DNA of 17,648 bases, taken from NCBI GenBank assembly GCA_903923345.1, contig CAIXXI010000182.1:1-17648 (forward strand). Reading direction: 5' to 3'. This document shows positions 7,070 through 14,748 of the stretch, piece after piece; the first letter of the stretch is position 1; each line of letters begins with the position of its first letter. Below the pieces are notes generated by a model. That model did not search any database and had not been told where the DNA came from. It saw only the letters and a list, made by a program, of their open reading frames with translations. The position numbers and the translations under genes were made by a program. The stretch is from an uncultured Burkholderiales bacterium. GTDB lineage: Bacteria; Pseudomonadota; Gammaproteobacteria; Burkholderiales; Burkholderiaceae_E.

Positions 7070-9124
7070 TCAGGCGATCGGATCAGTGGGCGACGACGCT
7101 GGAGCGTCGGATGCCATCAGGGCAGGCACCGGATCGACGAGCACCGGCTCGTCAGCATCCGGCTCATCGATCAAGCCCGAGGCAGCGCCATCGACCTGCG
7201 GTGCGGGTGCATGAAACCGGGCTGAAGCGGTCAGCTCGAGCGGGTCGGTCGACTGGATATCGACGAGGATGCGCAGCCCGGGCGCCAGACCGAGCGAGGG
7301 CAGCTCGGGCAGGCGCAAATACAGGGGCGCATCGGCCAGCCGGACAAGGTCTTCGCGAACGATGACCGCTTCGAAGCGCTGGCCAGGATGTTGACCCACC
7401 CAGCGCAGACACCAGTAGCGCTCCATGCGCTGCTGGAATTCGGCATAGGCGCTGTAGCGGGCATCAAACGCCGAAATCACCGCGAAGACCTCGGCGTCGC
7501 CCGCCGGGTGCGGGGCCGGCTCATTTCGCGTGACCGCGATCAGCTGGCGCTGATTGAGCAGATCGACATAACGGCGCAAGGGAGACGTGGACCAGGCGTA
7601 TTGAGCCACGCCCAGGCCTTGATGAGGCGCGGCCTGGGTGGTCATCAGCACCCGTCCTCCGGGCTGCTGGGCGCGATAGATGCCGGGTACGCGGTGATCG
7701 GCCAGCATCCGGCCCCAGGCCGAGTTGGCCAGGATCATGAGTTCGGCAACGATCCGATCCAGCGGCGCATCGCGGCGGCGCTGCACGATGCGCACCGTCT
7801 CGCCACCGTGCTCATCGAGATCGACATAGAAGCTGAAGTCCACGCGATGGCGCGCCTCGGGCTTGCCGCGTACCCGATCCCGTTCATCCGACAGGGCGCC
7901 GGTCAGTCGCCACAGCACGCGCAGCTCAGCCGCCTGCTCCAGGCCCGACAGGGGATCGGTCTGGCCGGGTTCAGGCGAGGCGTCAAGGGCGGCCTCGGTG
8001 ATCAGGTCATCGAGCCGGTCGTGGCGCAGATTGGCCCAGACCTGAATGCGCTCGAGTCGACTGCTGAATGACTCGACGCGTGTGCCGGTGTCATCGAGGT
8101 CGGCATACAGCGACAGGGCAGGCACTTCCCGACCGGCATCCAGCGAGAAGCGCTCGATCGGCGCATCCGGCAGCATCGTGATCTTGTCACCGGGCATGTA
8201 GACGGTTGACATTCGGTCGCGTGCAATGCGATCCAGCGGTGTGTCGCGCGTGAGGGCCAGCGCCGGGGCTGCGATATGGATGCCGATGCGCCATCGGCCT
8301 TCATCGAGGGCCTGCACCGACAGGCAGTCGTCGATCTCGGTCGTGGTCGAGTCATCGATCGAGAATGGCCGTGCCGGCGACAGTGGCAACGTGGCCACTG
8401 TCTGCGCGATCTGTTCATCGAGCGCGGCCGTGTCCTGCGCATCGAAGCCCGGGCCTCTCGGAAAGTTCTCGGCCATGAAGCATGCCAGGTGCAAGGCCTT
8501 GGCATCGGCAAACGCGCCTGCAGACAGCAACACCCGCGCAGCCGGAGATCGGGTGAGTGCGCAGGCCCGCTCAAGCGCCTTCCACTCGACCGTATTCTTG
8601 TCGGGACGAACCAGCAGGCGCCCGGCCTCGGCGATGATCTCGCCCGGTGCACGGCCTTCGGCGAGTTCAAGCGCCCAGGCCTCGATGCGCGCCGCTTGCT
8701 CTTTTTTGCGCTCCAGGGCGGCCAGTGCCGCCCGGAGGGTCTCGGGCGGCGCGGGGCGATAACGGCCGCGGCCCTTGCGATAAAAGTAGACCGGCGCAGC
8801 GTGCAGCCTCAACAACAGGCTGGCCGATTCGACTGCACTGGGCGGATGGCCGAAGTAATCCTGCGCCAGTGCGGTGAATTCGAATTCGTCCTGAGGCGCG
8901 CATTCCCACAAAAAATCGAGGTCGATCGCGTCGGCCTGCGTCTGCGCCTGCTTCATCAGGTCTGTGGGCGCGGGCTGCCCGAAGCGGAGCATGACGGCGC
9001 TGGACTTGACCTTGGTGCGCTTGCCGCTGGCCGACTCGACCTGCAGGCTCGCACCCGCATCCGACAGCACCGTACCCGCCTTGAACGCGCCGTCTTCCTC
9101 AAACAGGACATGTGAACTCGTCAT
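7070..9124 (-). CDS. RNB-domain exoribonuclease (RNase II/R family)
   Basis: The product is 684 aa, a predicted processive 3'-5' exoribonuclease that degrades RNA with Mg2+. After about 250 residues of N-terminal and linker sequence, the RNB catalytic core begins with FSIDDSTTTEIDDCLSV (254-270). Further RNB signatures are GIHIAAPA (281-288), STVYMPGDKITMLP (306-319) and a late SPLRRYVDLLNQRQL motif. In E. coli RNase II four Asp residues form the centre. By spacing, three are Asp here (257, 265, 266) and the fourth position is Glu263, which I recall as common in the betaproteobacterial branch. The C-terminal S1 region is short and weak. The ATG at 9124 has AAGG five bases upstream; longer in-frame starts would run through the -10-like elements of the divergent region and are rejected. 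It heads the run with the TonB-like gene, aroE and mtgA. Confidence 0.92.
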   Translation of the reverse strand: MTSSHVLFEEDGAFKAGTVLSDAGASLQVESASGKRTKVKSSAVMLRFGQPAPTDLMKQAQTQADAIDLDFLWECAPQDEFEFTALAQDYFGHPPSAVESASLLLRLHAAPVYFYRKGRGRYRPAPPETLRAALAALERKKEQAARIEAWALELAEGRAPGEIIAEAGRLLVRPDKNTVEWKALERACALTRSPAARVLLSAGAFADAKALHLACFMAENFPRGPGFDAQDTAALDEQIAQTVATLPLSPARPFSIDDSTTTEIDDCLSVQALDEGRWRIGIHIAAPALALTRDTPLDRIARDRMSTVYMPGDKITMLPDAPIERFSLDAGREVPALSLYADLDDTGTRVESFSSRLERIQVWANLRHDRLDDLITEAALDASPEPGQTDPLSGLEQAAELRVLWRLTGALSDERDRVRGKPEARHRVDFSFYVDLDEHGGETVRIVQRRRDAPLDRIVAELMILANSAWGRMLADHRVPGIYRAQQPGGRVLMTTQAAPHQGLGVAQYAWSTSPLRRYVDLLNQRQLIAVTRNEPAPHPAGDAEVFAVISAFDARYSAYAEFQQRMERYWCLRWVGQHPGQRFEAVIVREDLVRLADAPLYLRLPELPSLGLAPGLRILVDIQSTDPLELTASARFHAPAPQVDGAASGLIDEPDADEPVLVDPVPALMASDAPASSPTDPIA

Positions 9125-9151
9125 GAAACCTTGGCCGCGTGCGCCCGTGAT

Positions 9152-9209
9152 GCTGCGGACCCGGCCGCCGAGCGCGCGATTATAGACTTTGACTACAATC
9201 GGCCGCAGC
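9152..9209. promoter_or_regulatory. Divergent promoter region between the exoribonuclease and AIM24-family genes
   Basis: The 106-base gap (9125-9230) contains a perfect minus-strand -10, TATAAT (9184-9179), and a plus-strand TACAAT (9194-9199), each placed 30-60 bases from its gene's start. Neither has a good -35 at 16-18 bases. A 7-base inverted repeat (9152-9158 and 9203-9209) brackets both elements and is centred at 9180-9181; it may be an operator or chance. Confidence 0.42.
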
Positions 9210-9230
9210 GCAAAACCACTGGAGCAGCCC

Positions 9231-10031
9231 ATGGCGATGGACGTGATCGATTACCGGATCGAAGGTCATGAAATGCAGTTCGTCGAAGTCGAACTCGACC
9301 CGAGTGAGGCGATGGTCGGTGAGGCCGGCAGCCTCATGTACATGGAAGACGGCGTTTCACTGGACACGGTTTTCGGCGACGGCCGTTCGGGCCCCACCGG
9401 CTCAGGCGGCGGACTGTTCGGCAAGCTGGTCGGCGCCGGCAAGCGGCTGCTGACCGGTGAGTCGCTGTTCACCACGGTTTATCAGAACCAGTCGGGCCAG
9501 AAGCGAAAGCTCGCCTTCGCAGCGCCCTATCCCGGCAAGATCCTGCCGATCGACCTGGATGATGTGGGCGGTCAGCTGATCTGCCAGCGAGACGGTTTTC
9601 TGTGCGCAGCGCGCGGCGTGAGCCTGGGCATCGCCTTTCAACGCAAGCTGGGCGCGGGCTTTTTCGGTGGCGAAGGCTTCATCATGCAAAAGCTCGAGGG
9701 CGACGGCATGGTCTTTGTGCACGCCGGCGGCACGGTAATGCGCCGCCAGCTCGCACCCGGAGAGCTCCTGCGGGTGGACACCGGCTGCCTGGTTGCGATG
9801 GCCGGGGGCGTCGACTTCGACATCGAATACGTCGGCAAGGTCAAGACCGCACTGTTCGGTGGAGAAGGCCTGTTCTTCGCGGTGGTTCGTGGGCCGGGCA
9901 CGGTCTGGCTCCAGTCTTTGCCCTTCTCGCGATTGGCATCAAGGATCTTTGCGGCCGCGCCGCAAACCGGCGGGGGTGGCCGCGAACAGGGCGGCTTGTC
10001 GAACCTGTTCGGTGGCGACTCCGACGAGTAG
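9231..10031 (+). CDS. AIM24 family protein (TIGR00266/DUF124)
   Basis: The product is 266 aa and cytosolic by appearance, with no signal peptide or membrane segment. It shows the family's repeated beta-strand pattern: VEVELDPSEAMVGEAGSLMYM (18-38), a Gly-rich GSGGGLFGKLVGAGKRLLTGES region (57-78), SLGIAFQRKLGAGFFGGEGFIMQKLEGDG (140-169), GGTVMRRQLAPGELLRVDTG and DFDIEYVG. The fold is a TRAP-like beta barrel/prism. A mitochondrial relative, Aim24, affects membrane organisation, but the bacterial function is unknown and I assign none. The C-terminus is a Gly/Asp-rich tail. The ATG at 9231 has GGAG six bases upstream; an ATG two codons later is possible. It stands alone, diverging from the exoribonuclease and converging with the SDR gene 11 bases away. 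Confidence 0.92.
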   Translation: MAMDVIDYRIEGHEMQFVEVELDPSEAMVGEAGSLMYMEDGVSLDTVFGDGRSGPTGSGGGLFGKLVGAGKRLLTGESLFTTVYQNQSGQKRKLAFAAPYPGKILPIDLDDVGGQLICQRDGFLCAARGVSLGIAFQRKLGAGFFGGEGFIMQKLEGDGMVFVHAGGTVMRRQLAPGELLRVDTGCLVAMAGGVDFDIEYVGKVKTALFGGEGLFFAVVRGPGTVWLQSLPFSRLASRIFAAAPQTGGGGREQGGLSNLFGGDSDE

Positions 10032-10042
10032 CCGCACCGCCC

Positions 10043-10783
10043 TCAGAGCTGAATGCCGCCCGAGGCTTCGATGATTGTGCCGTTGAGGTAACTCGAATCA
10101 TCCGAAGCCAGGAAGGCATACACCGCAGCAATTTCCTCAGGCCGGCCCAGTCGGCCCAGAGGCACCTTGTCGATCATCTTCTTCATGACCTCGGGCGGCA
10201 GGGTGTCGAGAATCGGGGTGAGGATGAAGCCCGGGCAGACCGCATTGACCCGAACGCCCTTGGGGCCGAGTTCACGCGCCCAGGTCTTGGTGAAGCCGAT
10301 CACGCCGGCCTTGGTGGCCGCATAGTTGGTCTGACCGAAGTTGCCGTACAGACCCACGACCGACGAGGCATTCACGATCGAACCCGATCCTTGCGCCACC
10401 ATGACCTCGGCCACGGCCTGAGTGCATTCGAAGACGCCTTTCAGATTCACTGCGATCACCGAGTCGAACTGGGCCGAGGTCATCTTGGCCAGGCGGGCGT
10501 CCTTGGTGATGCCGGCGTTGTTGATCAGCACATCGATCCGTCCCCAGTCCGCCAGGACCTTCGCCACCATCGAATCAATCGCCGTGCGGTCGGTGACATC
10601 CACAACACAGCCCATCGCCTGACCGCCCGCCGCGCGAATCACGGCGACCGCCGCTTCGACCCGGGCTGCGCCCAGATCGGAGATGACCACGCGAGCGCCT
10701 TCCGAGGCGAGCCGCTGGGCCGTTGCCAGGCCGATTCCCTGAGCCGAGCCGGTGATCAGGGCAATCTTGTCGGTGAGTCTCAT
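10043..10783 (-). CDS. SDR-family oxidoreductase, FabG-like (3-oxoacyl-ACP/acetoacetyl-CoA reductase type)
   Basis: The product is 246 aa, the standard length for a classical short-chain dehydrogenase. The cofactor loop TGSAQGIG (11-18), NNAG (88-91), catalytic Asn113, Ser141 and the Tyr154-x3-Lys158 pair are all present. The C-terminal SYLNGTIIEASGGIQL matches FabG/PhaB-type enzymes. It probably reduces a 3-oxoacyl thioester with NAD(P)H, but the substrate cannot be read from sequence and it is not beside acpP or fabD as the housekeeping fabG usually is. The Asp36 after the second strand (VVISDLG) suggests NADH rather than NADPH preference by the general SDR rule. The ATG at 10783 has AAGGA nine bases upstream. 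It is monocistronic and divergent from the amidohydrolase. Confidence 0.92.
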   Translation of the reverse strand: MRLTDKIALITGSAQGIGLATAQRLASEGARVVISDLGAARVEAAVAVIRAAGGQAMGCVVDVTDRTAIDSMVAKVLADWGRIDVLINNAGITKDARLAKMTSAQFDSVIAVNLKGVFECTQAVAEVMVAQGSGSIVNASSVVGLYGNFGQTNYAATKAGVIGFTKTWARELGPKGVRVNAVCPGFILTPILDTLPPEVMKKMIDKVPLGRLGRPEEIAAVYAFLASDDSSYLNGTIIEASGGIQL

Positions 10784-10818
10784 CGCAGCCAGTCCTTGTT
10801 GCTGTGCACAAAAACCGG

Positions 10819-10824
10819 ATTCTA
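10819..10824 (-). promoter_or_regulatory. Candidate -10 element for the SDR gene
   Basis: On the minus strand TAGAAT lies 35 bases before the ATG at 10783, giving a leader of about 28 nt that contains the AAGGA ribosome binding site. No convincing -35 is visible at 16-18 bases. The same hexamer precedes mgtE and mpl. Confidence 0.35.
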
Positions 10825-10859
10825 GTCTGACGTGCAGGCGACTTAGCGGAACGCTGTGG

Positions 10860-10888
10860 TTGTCAGCAGCCGATCCCTCGCCGAAAAT
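10860..10888 (+). promoter_or_regulatory. Candidate sigma70 promoter for the amidohydrolase gene
   Basis: TTGTCA (10860-10865, 5/6 to consensus) and GAAAAT (10883-10888, 4/6) are 17 bases apart on the plus strand. Initiation near 10895 would leave a leader of about 64 nt before the TTG start, carrying a GGGAG site at 10946-10950. Found by eye. Confidence 0.4.
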
Positions 10889-10958
10889 CCCGAACTGACA
10901 CCCTGCGTGGCGACCGGTCGGTTCCCTGCGCCCACTCCGTGAACCGGGAGACAGACCC

Positions 10959-12761
10959 TTGAGCTCGCACGACATCGTGATTCGCAATGCCACCCTGATC
11001 GACGGCACTGGCAAACCCGCCTGCATCGCCGACGTCGCCGTCGACGGACAACTGATCACCGCCGTGCATCGACGCGGCCCGGCATCACTCGACGGCATCG
11101 AACACGTCGACCCGGCGACCGCACAAGCAAGCGGGTCGGACGATGCGGGTCAGCCCATCGGGCGCGGACACCGTGAAATCGATGCCCAGGGACTGCTGCT
11201 GACTCCCGGCTTCGTCGACATCCATACCCACTACGACGGTCAGGCCACCTGGGACTCCCAGCTCGCGCCTTCCTCGGTTCATGGCGTCACGACCGCTGTC
11301 TTTGGCAATTGCGGCGTCGGGTTTGCGCCGCTGCGCCCGGGCGCCGCCGATTTTCTGATCAACCTGATGGAAGGGGTGGAAGACATCCCCGGAACGGTGC
11401 TGTCAGAAGGCATCCCGTTCAACTGGGAGACCTTCCCGGAATACCTCGACGCACTCGATGCCCTGCCGCATGTCATCGACATCGGCGCACAGGTTCCCCA
11501 TGCCGCGCTGCGCTGCTATGCCATGGGCGAGCGTGGTGGCGACCACTTCGAGCAACCCACCGCCGCCGAGCGTGATCTCATGGGCCGCTTGCTCGAAGAA
11601 GCGCTTCAAGCCGGCGCGCTGGGCCTGACCACCTCGCGCACCACCAAGCACAAGGCTCGCGACGGCCGGCCCACGCCCAGCCTGTCCGCAGGTGAAGACG
11701 AACTGCTCTCGCTGGCTCAGGCCATGCGCCGTGCCGGACGGGGCGTTCTCGAGGTCAACTCTGACTTCGGTCCCGGCGAATTCGAGGTGCTCGAGCAGGC
11801 GGCACGCCTGTCGGGTCGCCCCCTGTCGATGCTGCTCATCCAGGTCGACCACTCACCGACGCTGTGGCGCGAGACACTCGACCAGATCCATGCGGCCCGC
11901 GCCCGCGGACTCGATGTAAACGGTCAGGTGGGTGCGCGCGGCATCGGCGTGCTGATTGGCTTCGAGGCGAGTCTGAATCCCTTCGCGGGCCATCCGGCCT
12001 GGCGCGAGGCGCTGACGGGCAAGACACACACCGAGATCGTCTCAAGACTGAAATCCGATGAGCCCCTGCGGCGCAGGCTGATCGACGAGCGCCCGGACAA
12101 CACCGCCAGCCGCTATTTCGAGGGCCTGCTGGCTCGGGCCTTCGAGATGGCTGCCGTGCCCGACTACGAACCCGATGCCGCCGATTCGATCAGCGCGCGC
12201 GCCCAGGCTCGAGGCGTGTCGGTGTGGGAAGTCGCACTCGAGGTGCTGATGAGCGCCGACGGCCATGGCCTGTTGCTGCATCCGTTCGAGAACTACACCG
12301 GCGGGGACCTCGAAGTCGTGCGCACCATGCTCGCGGACGATGCCACCGTGATGGGCATTGGCGATGGCGGCGCCCACGTCGGCACGATCTGCGATGGCAG
12401 CGGCCCGACCTTCCTGCTGACCCACTGGGCACGCGACCGTCGCCGGGGTTCACGGCTGGCGATCGAGCGGCTGATCCGCAAACAGACGATGGACTCGGCC
12501 CATGCATACGGGTTGATGGATCGCGGCGCGATCCTGCCGGGTCTTCGGGCCGATCTGAACCTGATCGATCTGCATGCACTGACCCTGCATCGACCCTACA
12601 TGGCGCATGACCTGCCGGCCGGGGGCAAGCGCTTCCTGCAAAAAGCCACCGGTTACCGCCACACTTTTGTTGCCGGGGTCGAGACGCTTCGCAACGATCA
12701 GCTCACCGGCGCTGTCCCGGGGCGGCTGGTGCGCGGGCGGTCCCTGGTTCAGTCAGCCTGA
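10959..12761 (+). CDS. Amidohydrolase of the N-acyl-D-amino-acid deacylase (D-aminoacylase) family
   Basis: The product is 600 aa. A beta-sandwich N-terminus (IRNATLIDGTGKPACIADVAVDG) leads into a TIM barrel. The metal motif HTHYDG (89-94) has His89 and His91. GNCGVGFAP (116-124) contains Cys118 at the position of the bridging cysteine of D-aminoacylases, and IGDGGAHVG contains the catalytic-type Asp469. The C-terminal PGLRADLNLIDLHAL returns to the sandwich. Characterised relatives deacylate N-acyl-D-amino acids with Zn2+; many homologues have other, unknown amide substrates, so only the family is firm. An unusual loop of about 35 residues (about 41-75) is inserted in the N-terminal sandwich. 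Translation starts at a TTG with GGGAG eight bases upstream, supported by the family N-terminus beginning immediately after. The 3' end overlaps the convergent YqiA-like gene by 13 bases. Confidence 0.9.
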   Translation: MSSHDIVIRNATLIDGTGKPACIADVAVDGQLITAVHRRGPASLDGIEHVDPATAQASGSDDAGQPIGRGHREIDAQGLLLTPGFVDIHTHYDGQATWDSQLAPSSVHGVTTAVFGNCGVGFAPLRPGAADFLINLMEGVEDIPGTVLSEGIPFNWETFPEYLDALDALPHVIDIGAQVPHAALRCYAMGERGGDHFEQPTAAERDLMGRLLEEALQAGALGLTTSRTTKHKARDGRPTPSLSAGEDELLSLAQAMRRAGRGVLEVNSDFGPGEFEVLEQAARLSGRPLSMLLIQVDHSPTLWRETLDQIHAARARGLDVNGQVGARGIGVLIGFEASLNPFAGHPAWREALTGKTHTEIVSRLKSDEPLRRRLIDERPDNTASRYFEGLLARAFEMAAVPDYEPDAADSISARAQARGVSVWEVALEVLMSADGHGLLLHPFENYTGGDLEVVRTMLADDATVMGIGDGGAHVGTICDGSGPTFLLTHWARDRRRGSRLAIERLIRKQTMDSAHAYGLMDRGAILPGLRADLNLIDLHALTLHRPYMAHDLPAGGKRFLQKATGYRHTFVAGVETLRNDQLTGAVPGRLVRGRSLVQSA

Positions 12762-13330
12762 TCGGGCAGGACGCCGGCAAAGGCCAGCACCGCATCGAGG
12801 TAGGTCGAAAAATCAGACAGACCGTGGTCGCTGCCCTCGATCACGATCTGTTGCGCGCCGGGGTAGAAGGCGACCATCTCGCGCCAATCGAGCAGTTCGT
12901 CGCCGGTGGCCGCAACCAGCAGATAGCGCTGCGGCAAGGTGATCGCTTCGACCTGGATCGCTGCCAACTCATCGAGATGCTGCGGCAGCAACTCGAAGGT
13001 CTGGCTCGGGTCGTGATACATCGTCTGTCCGCCCAGATACCGGGCCAGGCTTGCGGCCGGTCGGGTTGACGGGTTGAGCAGCACCGCCCGGCAACCATGG
13101 CGCTGCGCCAGGTGGGTGGCATAACAGCCGCCCAGCGAGCTGCCGATCAGCGTGTCATCCGGCCCGAGACGGTGGCTGCGTTCAACCAGATCGATTGCGG
13201 CCCGTGGTGACACCGGCAACTGCGGGCAGGCGAATTCCTGAGACCGCCCCAGTGCAGCCATGCGCTCGTCCAGCAGCCGCGCCTTGAAGGAACTCGGCGA
13301 GGAGCGAAATCCGTGCAGATAGACCAGCAC
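12749..13330 (-). CDS. YqiA/YcfP-family alpha/beta-hydrolase (predicted esterase)
   Basis: The product is 193 aa. It matches the small YqiA-type hydrolases, with LVYLHGFRSSP (2-12) forming the oxyanion region and the nucleophile elbow GSSLGG (63-68) carrying Ser65. TGDELLDWR (142-150) has Asp144 and GSDHG (166-170) has His169, completing a Ser-Asp-His triad. E. coli YqiA hydrolyses short acyl esters in vitro; the physiological substrate is unknown. GTG at 13330 is chosen because it gives the family N-terminus exactly and sits one base after the mpl stop, suggesting translational coupling. A longer ATG start at 13405 would add 25 residues inside mpl and is unlikely. The distal end runs 13 bases into the convergent amidohydrolase gene. 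Confidence 0.85.
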   Translation of the reverse strand: MLVYLHGFRSSPSSFKARLLDERMAALGRSQEFACPQLPVSPRAAIDLVERSHRLGPDDTLIGSSLGGCYATHLAQRHGCRAVLLNPSTRPAASLARYLGGQTMYHDPSQTFELLPQHLDELAAIQVEAITLPQRYLLVAATGDELLDWREMVAFYPGAQQIVIEGSDHGLSDFSTYLDAVLAFAGVLPDQAD

Positions 13331-13331
13331 G

Positions 13332-14714
13332 TCAGGCGCCCGATCCGCCCTCGCGACGCCCCAGAGCGTCGAGCAGGCGACCGTGTATGCCACCGAAGCC
13401 ACCATTGCTCATCACCAGGATCCGGTCGCCGCTACGGGCTTGAGCCACCACCGAAGCAACCAGCTCATCCAGGTCGAGGTGAACGCTCGCTCTCGCTCCG
13501 AGCGGCGCCAGGGCTTCAGTCGCATCCCAGCCCAAACCGCCTGCATAGCAAAAACTGAGGTCGGCGTCCGCAAGGCTGTCGGGCAGAAGCGCTTTCATGG
13601 CACCCAGTTTCATCGTATTGGAGCGCGGCTCCAGCACGGCGAGGATGCGCTCGCCGGGGGCCAGACGGGCACGCAGTCCGGCGACCGTGGTCGCGATAGC
13701 GCTCGGATGATGGGCAAAGTCGTCGATCACCGTCACCCCGGCCACGCGGCCCCGCACCTCCATGCGGCGCTTGACGCCACCGAAACCGGCCAGCGCAGCA
13801 ATCGCCTCGATGGGCGCGACACCCGCATGCTCGGCCGCCGCAATCGCTGCGATCGCATTGGCGCGGTTGTGCCGACCCGCCAGCGGCAGGCGACAGCGCC
13901 CGATGAGCTCGTCACCCCGCATCACGTCAAATTCAGTCGCATCCGGCGACTCGACCACGCGGGCTTCATGCCAGCCGGATGGACTGTCGAACTCGACACA
14001 CTCGCTCCAGACCCCTCGGGCCAGCACCCGCTTGAGCGCCGGCTCCGCAGCATTGATCACCAGTCGCCCCCGACCCGGCACGGTCCGCACGAGGTGGTGG
14101 AACTGCGTCTCGATCGCAGCCAGATCGGCGAAGATGTCTGCATGATCGAATTCGAGGTTGTTCAGGATGGCGGTCATCGGCCGGTAGTGAACGAACTTCG
14201 AGCGCTTGTCGAAAAAGGCGGTGTCGTACTCGTCGGCCTCAATGACAAAGGGCGCATCCGGTGATGACAGTCGCGCCGAAAACGGGAAATCGACCGGCAC
14301 ACCGCCAATCAGATAACCCGGCTCCCGGCCACAGGCTTGCAGGATGAAGGTCAGCAGCGACGCGGTCGTCGTCTTACCGTGTGTCCCGGCAACCCCGAGC
14401 ACCCAGCGTCCGGCCAGCACGGTTTGCGCCAGCCATTGCGGGCCGGAGACATAGGGCTGGCGGGCATCAAGAATCGCTTCCATCAGGGGATTGCCGCGCG
14501 ACACCACGTTGCCAATCACCCAGATGTCGGGCGAGAGGTCGAGCTGCGACCGATCAAACCCTTCAATCAGATCGATGCCCAGTGCGCGGAGCTGGTCGCT
14601 CATCGGCGGGTAGACGCCGGCATCGCAGCCGGTCACGCGGTGGCCGGCTTCACGGGCGATGGCGGCAATGCCTCCCATGAAGGTGCCGCAGATACCAAGG
14701 ATGTGCAGGTGCAT
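13332..14714 (-). CDS. mpl: UDP-N-acetylmuramate:L-alanyl-gamma-D-glutamyl-meso-diaminopimelate ligase
   Basis: The product is 460 aa, as expected for Mpl. This cytoplasmic ATP-dependent ligase reattaches recycled murein tripeptide to UDP-MurNAc, bypassing MurC-MurE. The N-terminus MHLHILGICGTFMGG is diagnostic and separates it from MurC. VYPPMSDQL (34-42), the ATP loop AGTHGKTTTASLL (109-121), EADEYDTAFFDKRSKF, NLEFDHADIF, a DDFAHHPSAI motif and LEPRSNTMKLG are all in family order. The ATG at 14714 lacks a Shine-Dalgarno sequence, and a -10-like TAGAAT ends only nine bases upstream, so a very short leader is possible. The YqiA-like gene follows one base after its stop. It diverges from the 218-aa unknown protein across 34 bases. 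The cell recycles peptidoglycan, consistent with a Gram-negative host. Confidence 0.97.
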   Translation of the reverse strand: MHLHILGICGTFMGGIAAIAREAGHRVTGCDAGVYPPMSDQLRALGIDLIEGFDRSQLDLSPDIWVIGNVVSRGNPLMEAILDARQPYVSGPQWLAQTVLAGRWVLGVAGTHGKTTTASLLTFILQACGREPGYLIGGVPVDFPFSARLSSPDAPFVIEADEYDTAFFDKRSKFVHYRPMTAILNNLEFDHADIFADLAAIETQFHHLVRTVPGRGRLVINAAEPALKRVLARGVWSECVEFDSPSGWHEARVVESPDATEFDVMRGDELIGRCRLPLAGRHNRANAIAAIAAAEHAGVAPIEAIAALAGFGGVKRRMEVRGRVAGVTVIDDFAHHPSAIATTVAGLRARLAPGERILAVLEPRSNTMKLGAMKALLPDSLADADLSFCYAGGLGWDATEALAPLGARASVHLDLDELVASVVAQARSGDRILVMSNGGFGGIHGRLLDALGRREGGSGA

Positions 14715-14748
14715 GGGGGAGCGATTCTACGTCGGATACACTCGATGA
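14715..14748. promoter_or_regulatory. 34-base divergent gap with -10-like elements beside both start codons
   Basis: Minus-strand TAGAAT (14729-14724) ends nine bases before the mpl ATG, and plus-strand TACACT (14737-14742) ends six bases before the ATG at 14749. If used, both would give mRNAs starting at or within a few bases of the start codon. Neither has a good -35, and neither gene has a clear ribosome binding site. The true promoters may instead lie inside the opposite reading frames. Confidence 0.3.

Noticed and set aside
9125..9232. Upstream extension of the exoribonuclease start to about 9232
   Set aside because: It would run through the TATAAT/TACAAT promoter region and into the AIM24 start. 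The ATG at 9124 has a ribosome binding site and an ordinary N-terminus.
9602..10825. 407-codon plus-strand frame across the AIM24-family and SDR genes
   Set aside because: It runs out of frame through one confident gene and antisense through another, with Arg/His-rich composition typical of a spurious GC-rich frame.
12650..12762. Terminator between the convergent amidohydrolase and YqiA-like genes
   Set aside because: The genes overlap by 13 bases and no stem with a T-run is visible near either stop.
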